A stretch of DNA of 64,000 bases, taken from positions 239,983-303,982 of the forward strand of contig CALXPL010000002.1 of NCBI GenBank assembly GCA_944390275.1, read 5' to 3'. Each line of letters starts with the position of its first letter. Position 1 is the stretch's first letter. Below the pieces are notes generated by a model, which was given only the letters and a program-made list of their open reading frames with translations, searched no databases and had not been told where the DNA came from. The DNA comes from an uncultured Alphaproteobacteria bacterium. GTDB lineage: Bacteria; Pseudomonadota; Alphaproteobacteria; RF32; CAG-239. Both the position numbers and the translations under genes were made by a program. Below, in pieces: positions 34,653 to 42,801 of the stretch.

Positions 34653-35198
34653 TCAAGAATGCGAGCTAAGCAAATGGCATCGGCGTTGAGCCGGTGTCAT
34701 TTTGTTTAAGCTCCACTGACAATGTTCATTATTATAATAATAGATATAATTTTCAACTTTAATTTTAAGTTCATCAAAGGTTTGGCAAGATTTGAGGTCC
34801 AGTTCATCTTTCAAATGTCCGAAAAAGCTTTCAATCGGCGCGTTATCCAAACAATTTCTTTTTCTTGACATACTTTGAGTTATGCCTAACTCTTTGAGTT
34901 TGTTAACATAATAAGGATGAGTATAATGCCAACCTTGGTCCGAATGAATTATCAAATCTGAGCAATCTTTGCTCTTTAGAAACTCAGCAAAATTGCCGTA
35001 AGTTGAGTATAAATCAAGCTCTTTACTGATATTGAAAGCAACAATTTCTTTGGTCGCCAAATCCTTGGTTGCGCTTAAATAAGCTCGTTTTCCTCCTTTA
35101 TTATAAAACAAATAACTGATATCTGTTGAATAAACTTTATCAAGCTGATTTACCTTAAAGTTTTGTTTTAACAAGTTAGGTGCAGTTCGGTGTTCCAA
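34653..35198 (-). pseudogene. IS3-type transposase OrfB, lacking its N-terminal region
   Basis: 181 residues with the DDE catalytic core: first Asp in VYSTDISYLF, second in LIIHSDQGWHYTHPYYV, Glu in NAPIESFFGHLKDEL, and the final YYYNNEHCQWSLNKMTPAQR. Reading upstream in the same frame continues through IQKQELVQ and then directly to the pre-catalytic segment (GLEHRTAPNLL). The ~100-residue HTH_21 region normally found between these parts is missing. An OrfA-OrfB product by -1 frameshift at the A-rich TACAAAAACAAG is still conceivable, but the deletion probably leaves it inactive. Confidence 0.75.
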
Positions 35199-35227
35199 AC
35201 CTTTCTTGAAAGCAATATTAATTTGTA

Positions 35228-35629
35228 CTAATTCTTGTTTTTGTATTGTTCCAAGGGTTCGAGTTTTTTTAGGAATTCATTCTCCAATCTCAAGATTTGA
35301 ATTTCTCGGATAAGTTCTTGCTGGCTCATCTCACACAAAGGCTTGTTTATCTCAATTTTGGGGCGTCCGCGTTTTTCCTTATCGGGATGCTTTTGTTGAT
35401 ATTTCCAACGTTTAATACAGGTCTTCGCATATCCGGCAAAGTTTAACCAATCTGGAATACCGGCTTCTTTGAATATCTGATTCGCCGTTTTACCTAGTTC
35501 TTTATGCTCATAAAGTGCCTTTTGCTTAAACTCTTCCGTATATTCAACATTACTGTTCAGTACCTTGCTAATGTTTGGATTTTGAAGCAATTCTTCTCGT
35601 TCTTCGGTCGTAATTTTATGATGTTTCAT
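35228..35629 (-). CDS. IS3-type OrfA (helix-turn-helix) protein
   Basis: 133 residues. The N-terminal half has the transposase_8-type helix-turn-helix (YTEEFKQKALYEHKELGKTA, QIFKEAGIPDW), and the C-terminal half a leucine-zipper segment (QQELIREIQILRLENEFLKKL) typical of OrfA of IS3/IS150 elements. OrfA binds the terminal repeats and is fused to OrfB by frameshifting in active copies. Here the partner is deleted, so this is probably a remnant that can still be translated. Confidence 0.8.
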   Translation of the reverse strand: MKHHKITTEEREELLQNPNISKVLNSNVEYTEEFKQKALYEHKELGKTANQIFKEAGIPDWLNFAGYAKTCIKRWKYQQKHPDKEKRGRPKIEINKPLCEMSQQELIREIQILRLENEFLKKLEPLEQYKNKN

Positions 35630-35733
35630 TCTCTGTCTTTTCCTGTTTGGTTTAGTATAAAAAATTATCCCGAAAATTGCTATCGCAATCTTCGGGACTT
35701 TTTTTTACTGTCCAATTTATGGGGTACAGATCA

Positions 35734-36297
35734 TTTTCGGGGGGGGGTTGTTTAAAGAACTTATGTAATTGAAAAATAAGATATACAAGATTCTACTGTC
35801 ATGTAGTTTCAAGTTCGAAAGTAAAAGGTGCAAAATCTATAATCACCGTATATGGCTTCTTTCGTAAATTGGTCGATTTTTTCTTGTGAAAAATGAACTC
35901 TTTCCATAAACCTCTTACATAAGCCTAAAATCATAAAGGTAATACCATATTGCCACGAAAGTTGAAGTTTAATTTCAGGATGTTTAATTTTTATATGAAA
36001 TACAACTATTATCTATGAATTTGCGCTCATAATCACATTGCCTCAATTACCAGAGAAGCTTTTTAAATTTTTATAAATAAATCATAGGATTGTACTAATA
36101 CGATTAGTACACAAACATTCAAAAACCTTCCTTTATTTGTCGTATTTAATAAAGCCATCATACATACATTTTTTCTATTTTCAAGATATATTTTTAAATT
36201 TTACAAACCCTTGTTATGTAAAGATTTTTCATTGATTTTACAATAAGATAGAAAATTTATATTCATAAAGGAAGATTTTTGAATAGTAAGATTCGGG
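35734..36297. other. Intergenic region with a possible gene remnant
   Basis: 564 bp without an intact gene. It begins with a G9 run (35739-35747 region) next to the IS end. On the minus strand an open frame without an ATG at its head runs from ~36012 to a stop at 35809-35811 (for example LSWQYGITFMILGLCKRFME and EKIDQFTKEAIYGD); its composition looks protein-like, so it may be a 3' fragment of a lost gene. Right of ~36020 the sequence is very AT-rich and probably holds the promoter of the polysaccharide operon. Confidence 0.4.
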
Positions 36298-36888
36298 ATG
36301 TTTATTGGCTACATACAACATAATGAAGATAAAGCAGAGCAAACACGTCAATATAAGGCGATGCAAGATTTTGCAAAAAATCAAGGGATAAAGCTTGAGT
36401 GCATTTATTCGGATCATAGCTTTGCTGATATTAAAGAGATAATTTTACCAAATTGTGAAGGTGTAATTGTCTGTAACATAAGCTCATTAGGTGCGGGTCT
36501 CGCTCAAATTAAAAATAGCTTACTTTTTTGCAATGAGAGAAATTTGCAAATTTTTTCTGTTGAAGATGGCTACCATTTTGATGAAACAAATTTGACTCAA
36601 GATTTTTTTAAAGGAGTCGATATTGCCATAGATATTCGCAGTAATCTTATTTCTCAAAGTACAAAAAAAGTATTAAAACAGCGGAAAAGCAAAGGCATAA
36701 AGCTGGGACATCCCTATGGTGCAATAATCAAAAAGCGCTTAGATGGAAGGGAAGATGAAATTCGTGAACTTTTAGCACAAAAAGTTAGCAAATCTGAAAT
36801 TGCCCGTCGTTTCAATGTCACACGCGTTACGGTTTTTAATTTTATAAAACGAAATAGTTTAGAAGAAAAGGAAACGGTCAGTGCCTAA
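36298..36888 (+). CDS. Serine-recombinase-like protein lacking catalytic residues
   Basis: 196 residues. The fold is that of a small resolvase/invertase: N-terminal FIGYIQHNEDKAEQTRQ aligns with the GYxRVS block, the middle IVCNISSLGAGLAQI with the LDRLGR block, then a helix ending KQRKSKGIKLGHPYG and a C-terminal helix-turn-helix (VSKSEIARRFNVTRVTVFNF). The catalytic Ser is Asn9, the following conserved Arg residues of the GYxRVS and LDRLGR blocks are Gln and Ser/Ala. It therefore should not cut DNA, but may still bind it. It opens the polysaccharide operon and its end overlaps the GTG start of the first glycosyltransferase, so it is probably a DNA-binding regulator of that operon. Confidence 0.72.
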   Translation: MFIGYIQHNEDKAEQTRQYKAMQDFAKNQGIKLECIYSDHSFADIKEIILPNCEGVIVCNISSLGAGLAQIKNSLLFCNERNLQIFSVEDGYHFDETNLTQDFFKGVDIAIDIRSNLISQSTKKVLKQRKSKGIKLGHPYGAIIKKRLDGREDEIRELLAQKVSKSEIARRFNVTRVTVFNFIKRNSLEEKETVSA

Positions 36889-37870
36889 AATTTCAGTAAT
36901 TATGCCGGTTTATAACACAAAAGAAGAATATTTACGCGAGGCTATCGAAAGTATATTAACACAAACTTATTCTGATTTTGAGTTTTTGATTGTTGATGAT
37001 GCGTCAACTTGTGATGTGGCATCAATTATTAAATCTTATGATGATAAGCGAATTTGTTTTTATCAAATGCTGCAAAATAAAGGTGCGGCAGAGACAAGAA
37101 ATTTTGCCATTTCACAAGCAAAAAGCACGTATTTAGCATTTATGGATTCCGATGATGTCGCTGTGAAAGAGCGTTTTGCCAAACAGATAAAATTTTTTGA
37201 AAATAATCCAGAAGTCGGATGTTTGGGGACTTATGTTGAATTTATCGGAGATGATAAAGATTCATTACGTTTTCCCAGTTTGACTGAACATGAAGAGTTG
37301 GAAGCTTATTTGGTTTTTCAAGGTTGTGTTTTTTGTCAGTCGTCAATTATGTTAAAGAAAGAAATTTTGGATAAACATAATTTGAAATATAAAACAGAGT
37401 ATATTCCGGCAGAAGATTATGCCTTGTGGGCTGATTTAGTTGGAAAAACCAAGTTTGCTGTTATTCCGGAGGTGTTGTTATATTATCGCTATTATGCCGA
37501 TAACATCTCACATCGTAAAAAAACAGAGCAAATTGACAGTATGGAACGGGCAAAATTTGAGGTTATTCAACGCTATTGTGCAATTCCGGAATTTGACCGA
37601 GAGTTGTTTGTAAAATTTATACAACAGAAGACGTTATCAGCACAGGAAATCAGAATTTTAAGTTCTCAATTAAAAAATTTTGTGCAAGCTCTTAAAGATA
37701 AAAAAGTTACTGAAGTTTATGACATGATACGCACTTGTTTTCAAAAACAATATTATCGTGTTCGAGGTCTTTCAGGGCAACTTGCTTTATTCCAATCACC
37801 ATTAAATGAAATGTTGAAAATAAGCAAAATCTTTCAGTTTTTTTGCTTTGTTACAAGAGGAGTTTTATAA
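36881..37870 (+). CDS. Family 2 glycosyltransferase
   Basis: 329 residues. GT-A fold of family GT2: ISVIMPVYNTKEEYLREAIE at the start, FLIVDDASTCD (first Asp), NKGAAETRNFAISQA, and the metal-binding DSDD in AFMDSDDVAVKERF. The C-terminal ~120 residues are family-variable. It would transfer a sugar from a nucleotide donor to a growing polysaccharide at the inner membrane; donor and acceptor are unknown. GTG start, overlapping the recombinase-like gene by 8 bp, and TAATG overlap with the next gene, so tightly coupled. Confidence 0.9.
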   Translation: MPKISVIMPVYNTKEEYLREAIESILTQTYSDFEFLIVDDASTCDVASIIKSYDDKRICFYQMLQNKGAAETRNFAISQAKSTYLAFMDSDDVAVKERFAKQIKFFENNPEVGCLGTYVEFIGDDKDSLRFPSLTEHEELEAYLVFQGCVFCQSSIMLKKEILDKHNLKYKTEYIPAEDYALWADLVGKTKFAVIPEVLLYYRYYADNISHRKKTEQIDSMERAKFEVIQRYCAIPEFDRELFVKFIQQKTLSAQEIRILSSQLKNFVQALKDKKVTEVYDMIRTCFQKQYYRVRGLSGQLALFQSPLNEMLKISKIFQFFCFVTRGVL

Positions 37871-38649
37871 TGAAAGTTTTAATATTAGCAGGAGGACTAG
37901 GAACTCGTTTAGGGGAAGAAACAACCGTAAGACCCAAACCAATGGTTGGTATAGGAGGGTATCCTATACTTTGGCACATTATGAAAATTTATTCTCATTA
38001 TGGGTTTAATGAGTTTGTGATTTTAACAGGATATAAACAAGAAATTATTAAAGACTATTTTGTGAATTACTATATGAACAATTCAGATGTAACAGTAGAT
38101 TTATCAACAAATGAAGTTACAGTTCATCAAAATTCCTGCGAACCTTGGAAGGTTACTTTACTTTATACCGGACGTAATACCAAAACGGCCGGTCGTATAA
38201 AAAAAGCACAGAAATATATAGGAAATGAACGCTTTATGCTTACCTATGGTGATGGTGTCGGAAATATTGCCATTCCTGCTCTAATTGCCAATCATGAAAA
38301 ATCAGAAAAACTATGCACATTAACAGCGTATCAGCCAGAAGGCCGTTGGGGAGCATTAGGCATAGAAGAAAATGGCACAATTTCAAATTTTGCCGAAAAG
38401 CCCAAAGAAAGTGGTTCTTGGATAAATGCTGGATTTTTTGTATGTGAACCAGAAGTTTTTGATTATATCCCTGAAGATTGTGAAAATATGATGTGGGAAG
38501 AAGACCCTCTTAAAAATTTGACCAAAGCCGGACAACTGAACGCTTATAAACACACTGGTTTTTGGCATGCAATGGATATGTTAAAAGATAAGGAAGATTT
38601 GAACAAAATGTGGGCAGCCGGTGAGGCTCCTTGGAAGCTTTGGGAGTAA
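37870..38649 (+). CDS. rfbF: Glucose-1-phosphate cytidylyltransferase
   Basis: 259 residues from ATG 37870 (AGAGGAG before it, TAATG overlap with the glycosyltransferase). Nucleotidyltransferase signature LILAGGLGTRLGEETTVRPK, then MVGIGGYPILWHIMKIYSHY, FMLTYGDGVGNI (metal Asp), GRWGALGIEENG, and WINAGFFVCEPEVFDYI. All fit RfbF/DdhA, which makes CDP-glucose from CTP and glucose-1-phosphate. With the CDP-glucose 4,6-dehydratase downstream it commits the operon to CDP-6-deoxyhexose synthesis. Confidence 0.95.
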   Translation: MKVLILAGGLGTRLGEETTVRPKPMVGIGGYPILWHIMKIYSHYGFNEFVILTGYKQEIIKDYFVNYYMNNSDVTVDLSTNEVTVHQNSCEPWKVTLLYTGRNTKTAGRIKKAQKYIGNERFMLTYGDGVGNIAIPALIANHEKSEKLCTLTAYQPEGRWGALGIEENGTISNFAEKPKESGSWINAGFFVCEPEVFDYIPEDCENMMWEEDPLKNLTKAGQLNAYKHTGFWHAMDMLKDKEDLNKMWAAGEAPWKLWE

Positions 38650-38653
38650 GTTT

Positions 38654-39550
38654 ATGAAAAAAGTCTTGCTGACCGGAGCAACAGGTTTTATCGGCTCACA
38701 GGTAACGAAAGAATTATTGAATCGAGGATATGAAGTTCATGCTATAGAACATGAAGCAAAGCTTTTACCACAAGATAATCTTGTTGTACATAAGCTGGAT
38801 TTGCTAAACACTAAAGAAATATATGATTTTTTTTATAAAAAGAATTTTGAAAATCTTATTCATTTGGCTTGGTATGTCGGTCCGAAATGTCACGTATCTA
38901 ATCTGAATGTTGAGTGGATTATATCTTCTCTGCACTTATTAAAAGCTTTTCATGAAAGTGGAGGAAAAGTTTTTCAGTGTAATGGAACAGTTTCGGAATA
39001 TGATTTTTCTTGTGGTTATCTAACAGAAAATAAGTCTCCATTAGAAAATTTGTCTCTTCATGGAATCTGTAAGTCATCATTTTTTCGGATTGCGCAACAA
39101 TATTGCAAGCAAAATAACATTTCATTTAAGTGGCCGAGAATTTTTAATCTTTATGGTCCTAATGAGAAACCTCAGCGATTAATGCCTTCTGTTATAAATT
39201 CTTGCCTAAAAGGGGAAGATGTTAAGGTGAGCGATTGCTTAAAATTCCAAGACTATTTGCATGTTGAAGATACCGCAAGAGGAATTATTGATATTTTTGA
39301 GAGCAATCTTGAAGGTGCGGTTAATATTTGCTCAGGCCAACCGGTACAACTTCGTACAATCGTAAATAAAATTGCCGAATTAACCAACTTCAACGGAAAA
39401 ATTCTTTGGGGAGCAATTCCTTCTGCTTTTGGTGATGACTTAGTCGTGGGGAATAACGAAAAACTAAAATCAATCGGCTGGAAACCAAAATATACATTGG
39501 ATGAAGGCTTAAAAAAGACAATTGAATGGTGGAGAAAACATAATGTATAA
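38654..39550 (+). CDS. NAD-dependent sugar epimerase/dehydratase-like protein, Tyr replaced
   Basis: 298 residues from ATG 38654. Extended SDR fold: TGATGFIGSQV (NAD loop at ~7-17), HLAWYVGPKCH, NGTVSEYDFSCGY, and late RIFNLYGPNEKPQRLMPSVI. Where SDR enzymes have YxxxK, this one has His136-G-I-C-Lys140 (LSLHGICKSSFF), so the catalytic tyrosine is missing. The related gene at 41874 keeps YSQCK. It lies between rfbF and rfbG, so it should act on a CDP-sugar, for example as 4-keto reductase or epimerase, or could be non-catalytic. Its end overlaps the start of rfbG by 8 bp. Confidence 0.8.
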   Translation: MKKVLLTGATGFIGSQVTKELLNRGYEVHAIEHEAKLLPQDNLVVHKLDLLNTKEIYDFFYKKNFENLIHLAWYVGPKCHVSNLNVEWIISSLHLLKAFHESGGKVFQCNGTVSEYDFSCGYLTENKSPLENLSLHGICKSSFFRIAQQYCKQNNISFKWPRIFNLYGPNEKPQRLMPSVINSCLKGEDVKVSDCLKFQDYLHVEDTARGIIDIFESNLEGAVNICSGQPVQLRTIVNKIAELTNFNGKILWGAIPSAFGDDLVVGNNEKLKSIGWKPKYTLDEGLKKTIEWWRKHNV

Positions 39551-40622
39551 TGATGTGTATAAAGGCAAAACAGTCTTAGTAACCGGGCACACGGGGTTTA
39601 AGGGCTCATGGCTGTCCATTTGGTTAACCATGATGGGAGCCAAGGTTGTTGGTTATTCTTTAGATCCTTATTCTGATAAAGGAAATTTTGAAGCCTGTCA
39701 CTTACACGATAAACTTTATGCCGATGTTCGTGGAGATACCAGAGATTTTGTTCATTTATCCGAAACAATTGAAAAATATCAACCTGAAATAATATTCCAT
39801 TTAGCCGCACAAGCTTTAGTTCGTACGGCTTATCAGCATCCAAAAGAAACTTATGAAACAAATCTTATGGGGTCATTAAATATTATGGAAGCTGTTCGTT
39901 TACATGATTGTGTAAAAACAGTTGTGATGATTACTTCTGATAAGTGTTATGAGAATGTTGAACAAATTTGGGGATATAAAGAAACAGACCGCATGGGAGG
40001 CTATGATCCTTATTCGTCATCCAAAGGTTGCACGGAATTAATGATAGAGTCTTATAGAAACTCTTATTTTAACCCTAAAGATTATACCAAACACGGCAAA
40101 GGAGTTGCATCTGTCAGAGCAGGTAATGTTATAGGCGGAGGAGACTGGTCGGATAATCGTTTAATACCGGATTGCATTCGCTATATAGAAGCCGGGAAGG
40201 ATATTGAAATCCGCAATCCAATCGCCACACGTCCATGGGAACATGTGCTAGAACCGTTGTCGGGTTACCTCAAGGTAGGTCAAAAATTAATTGAAAATCC
40301 AATTGAATATGCAACATCATTTAATTTTGGTCCTCACATTTCAGCCAACAAAACGGTTTTTGAGGTCGTTAAGCGTTTAGTTGATTATTATGGCAAAGGA
40401 AATGTTGTGGATGCTTCTGATCCTTACGCTGTTCATGAGAACACATTGCTCAATCTGGATGTAACCAAAGCTTATGTCATGTTGCAATGGGAAGCAAAAT
40501 GGGGCTTGCAGGAAGCTATTGAAAAGACTGTTGATTGGTATAAAGAGGCTTTGCATAGCAAAGATATGTACGAGTTTTGTGTCAAACAAATCTTAGAACA
40601 CGGAGAGCATCTTGCCAAATAA
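39543..40622 (+). CDS. rfbG: CDP-glucose 4,6-dehydratase
   Basis: 359 residues from ATG 39543. Signatures: GKTVLVTGHTGFKGSWLSIW, FHLAAQALVRTAYQHPKETY, ITSDKCYEN, GYDPYSSSKGCTELM (YxxxK), ASVRAGNVIGGGDWSDNRLI and TRPWEHVLEPLSGYL. All match RfbG/DdhB. It converts CDP-glucose to CDP-4-keto-6-deoxyglucose with bound NAD. No RfbH-type 3-dehydrase is seen in the operon, so 3,6-dideoxyhexoses (abequose, tyvelose) are unlikely; a CDP-6-deoxyhexose made by one of the two flanking SDR proteins is more probable. Confidence 0.96.
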   Translation: MYNDVYKGKTVLVTGHTGFKGSWLSIWLTMMGAKVVGYSLDPYSDKGNFEACHLHDKLYADVRGDTRDFVHLSETIEKYQPEIIFHLAAQALVRTAYQHPKETYETNLMGSLNIMEAVRLHDCVKTVVMITSDKCYENVEQIWGYKETDRMGGYDPYSSSKGCTELMIESYRNSYFNPKDYTKHGKGVASVRAGNVIGGGDWSDNRLIPDCIRYIEAGKDIEIRNPIATRPWEHVLEPLSGYLKVGQKLIENPIEYATSFNFGPHISANKTVFEVVKRLVDYYGKGNVVDASDPYAVHENTLLNLDVTKAYVMLQWEAKWGLQEAIEKTVDWYKEALHSKDMYEFCVKQILEHGEHLAK

Positions 40623-41874
40623 TGTCATTTTAGGAGCGGGTATAGCCGGTATTTCAGCCGGCTACCACCTCAAACAAAAAGGTATTGATAGCGTTATTTA
40701 TGAAAAAGATAACGATTGGGGAGGTTTGTGCGGAAATTTTACAATCGGCGATTTCCGCTTTGACCGCTTTGTGCACTTTTCTTTTGCGACAGATGAAAAT
40801 GATAAAAGTCTTTTTTCCGCTTCAACGGGAATGATTGAGCATATTCCTTTTCCGAGTAATTATTACAAAGGCTTCTGGTTGCGTCATCCTGCTCAAAATA
40901 ATCTAGCGCCTTTGCCAATACAAGAAAAAGTAGATATTATAACAGATTTTGTTAATAGACCTCAAAAGGATATTTCCAATATCGTAACCTATGACGAATG
41001 GTTAAGAGTTCAATACGGAAACTATTTTGCGGAACACTTTCCTTTTGTATATACAAAAAAATACTGGGGAGTTTCAGCAGATAAACTTGAAACAAAATGG
41101 GTCGGCATAAGAATGTATACGCCCGATTTAAGGCAGGTTTTGCAGGGCTCTTATTCAACACAAGATGAATGTTTTTATTTTGCAAAAAAAATGCTTTATC
41201 CTAAAAAGGGTGGCTTTAAAAGCATTCTGAATAAATGTCGTGAGGGTCTGGATATTAAGCTTAATCATAAGGTTATAGGAATTAATGCCCAAGATAAAAT
41301 AATTACTTTTGCAAATGGGAATAGTATTACTTATGAACGTTTAATTTCTACACTTCCACTTCCCGAAATCATAAATATGCTGCCCGATGTTCCTCAAGAG
41401 GTAAAACATGCAGTCGATGGTTTACATTGGACTTGTGGATATCAAGTATCTTTAGGGTTTAATCGTCCGGATGTTGCAAAATACTTATGGTTTTATATTT
41501 ATGATCAAGATATTTTATCTGCAAGAGTTTATTCTCCTAGCTTGAAATCATCGGATAATGTTCCTGAAGGATGTTCATCTCTACAAGCTGAAATATTTTT
41601 TGATTGCAAGGCAAAGATACTAGATAAAAAAGAAGTTCTAGAAAATACAATCTCAAAATTTATTGAAATGGGATTGTTTAAAAAAGAAGATTTAATAGTT
41701 CAAGATATTCGTTTTGAGCCATATGCCAATATAACTTTTGTTCCGAGTATTTATAAACACAGACAAATAATAATAGATTATTTGAAAACATTAGGAATTG
41801 AAAGTATCGGTCGTTTCGGTAAGTGGGATTATAAGTGGACACATCAGGCATTTGCCGATGGAAAGGAGGTTTAA
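40612..41874 (+). CDS. FAD-dependent oxidoreductase/mutase-like protein
   Basis: 420 residues. The start is TTG 40612, inside the end of rfbG, behind GGAGAGCATC. Rossmann loop VILGAGIAGISAGYHLKQKG then EKDNDWGGLCGNF, as in UDP-galactopyranose mutases, protoporphyrinogen oxidases and related amine oxidoreductases. Later parts (YERLISTLPLPEIINMLPD; GRFGKWDYKWTHQAFADG at the end) fit the same superfamily, including the C-terminal FAD-contact GRFG motif. Genes of this kind recur in capsule and O-antigen clusters. Ring contraction or redox modification of a sugar is possible but unproven. Confidence 0.82.
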   Translation: MPNNVILGAGIAGISAGYHLKQKGIDSVIYEKDNDWGGLCGNFTIGDFRFDRFVHFSFATDENDKSLFSASTGMIEHIPFPSNYYKGFWLRHPAQNNLAPLPIQEKVDIITDFVNRPQKDISNIVTYDEWLRVQYGNYFAEHFPFVYTKKYWGVSADKLETKWVGIRMYTPDLRQVLQGSYSTQDECFYFAKKMLYPKKGGFKSILNKCREGLDIKLNHKVIGINAQDKIITFANGNSITYERLISTLPLPEIINMLPDVPQEVKHAVDGLHWTCGYQVSLGFNRPDVAKYLWFYIYDQDILSARVYSPSLKSSDNVPEGCSSLQAEIFFDCKAKILDKKEVLENTISKFIEMGLFKKEDLIVQDIRFEPYANITFVPSIYKHRQIIIDYLKTLGIESIGRFGKWDYKWTHQAFADGKEV

Positions 41875-42740
41875 TGAAAAAAGTCATTTTGACCGGAGGC
41901 ACAGGATTAATCGGAACGCAGACTATTCCTTACCTATTAAATGCCGGATTTAAGGTTTATGTTATGACAATGGGCGATGAGGTAAGTACAGGTAACGCAA
42001 CCTATATTAAGGCAAACTTATTTGATAAAAATGCCGTGGATAAAATGTTTTCTGATGTTCAGCCGGAATATTTGTTACACTATGCGTGGTTAAGTACCGG
42101 TCTATTTAATGATAATATGAATTTTGATTTTTTAACATCATCAATTGATATGTTAAAATCTTTTCATAAATATGGAGGTAAAAGAGTTGTAATGGCCGGA
42201 ACTTACGCAGAATATGGCTACCATAATGAGACTTTGAAAGAAACTATGCCGGCCGAGCCAATTAATATATATAGTCAGTGTAAAGATTTTGTTCATAAAA
42301 TAGCAGAAGTATATTGTTACAACAATAACGTTTCGTTTGGTTGGGGTAGAATATTTTCAGCATTTGGAAAAGAAAAAGACCCAAGAAGATTAACCTCTGA
42401 CGTCATTAATCATCTTTCTGCTAATCAAGAGGTTGTTATTCGAAGCGGTTCATTAATCCGTGATTATATCTATACTAAAGATATAGCCGCAGCCTTTGTT
42501 AAATTTTTAGATAGTAACGTTGAAGGTGTTGTTAATATTTGCACAGGAAAAGATACTAGTATCCATGATTACGTTATGAAAATTGCTCAAGCAATGGGAA
42601 AAGAAAATCTTGTTGTGTTCAATGAACAGGCAAGTTCCCAACAGGTTCGAGTTGTGGGAGATAGTACGCGCTTAAATAAAGAAGTAGGCTTTGTTCCACA
42701 ATATAGTATAGAAGAAGCTATAACAGAAATTCTATTATAG
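41874..42740 (+). CDS. NAD-dependent sugar epimerase/reductase
   Basis: 288 residues from ATG 41874 (GGAGG before it, TAATG overlap with the upstream gene). Extended SDR: LTGGTGLIGTQTIPYLL, LHYAWLSTGLFND, AGTYAEYGYHNET, intact YSQCK (Tyr133, Lys137), WGRIFSAFGKEKDPRRLTSD and VNICTGKDTSIHDYVMKI. It is a diverged paralogue of the protein at 38654 (same block order, WP/WG-RIF, D-I-C-G). With its active site intact it is the better candidate for reducing or epimerising CDP-4-keto-6-deoxyglucose. The final product is not predictable. Confidence 0.87.
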   Translation: MKKVILTGGTGLIGTQTIPYLLNAGFKVYVMTMGDEVSTGNATYIKANLFDKNAVDKMFSDVQPEYLLHYAWLSTGLFNDNMNFDFLTSSIDMLKSFHKYGGKRVVMAGTYAEYGYHNETLKETMPAEPINIYSQCKDFVHKIAEVYCYNNNVSFGWGRIFSAFGKEKDPRRLTSDVINHLSANQEVVIRSGSLIRDYIYTKDIAAAFVKFLDSNVEGVVNICTGKDTSIHDYVMKIAQAMGKENLVVFNEQASSQQVRVVGDSTRLNKEVGFVPQYSIEEAITEILL

Positions 42741-42801
42741 ACTATTTCTATGCCTATTTTTATTAATCAATTTATTTGTGTATTTTTTTTAGGTGATTAT
42801 C

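Larger units (their letters stand above)
34603..35733 (-). mobile_element. IS3-family element, internally deleted
   Basis: The ends are inverted repeats starting TGATCTGT: left TGATCTGTCCCCCGAAAG and right (read inward) TGATCTGTACCCCATAAA, both continuing into TTGGACAGT and then an A-run with a TCGGGACTTTTTTT-type block. TTT flanks both sides (34600-34602 and 35734-35736), consistent with a 3-bp target duplication as for IS3. Length 1131 bp is short for the IS150-like group (~1.4 kb), matching a deletion in orfB. A hairpin CCCGAA..TTCGGG followed by T8 near the right end would stop read-through transcription. Confidence 0.8.
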
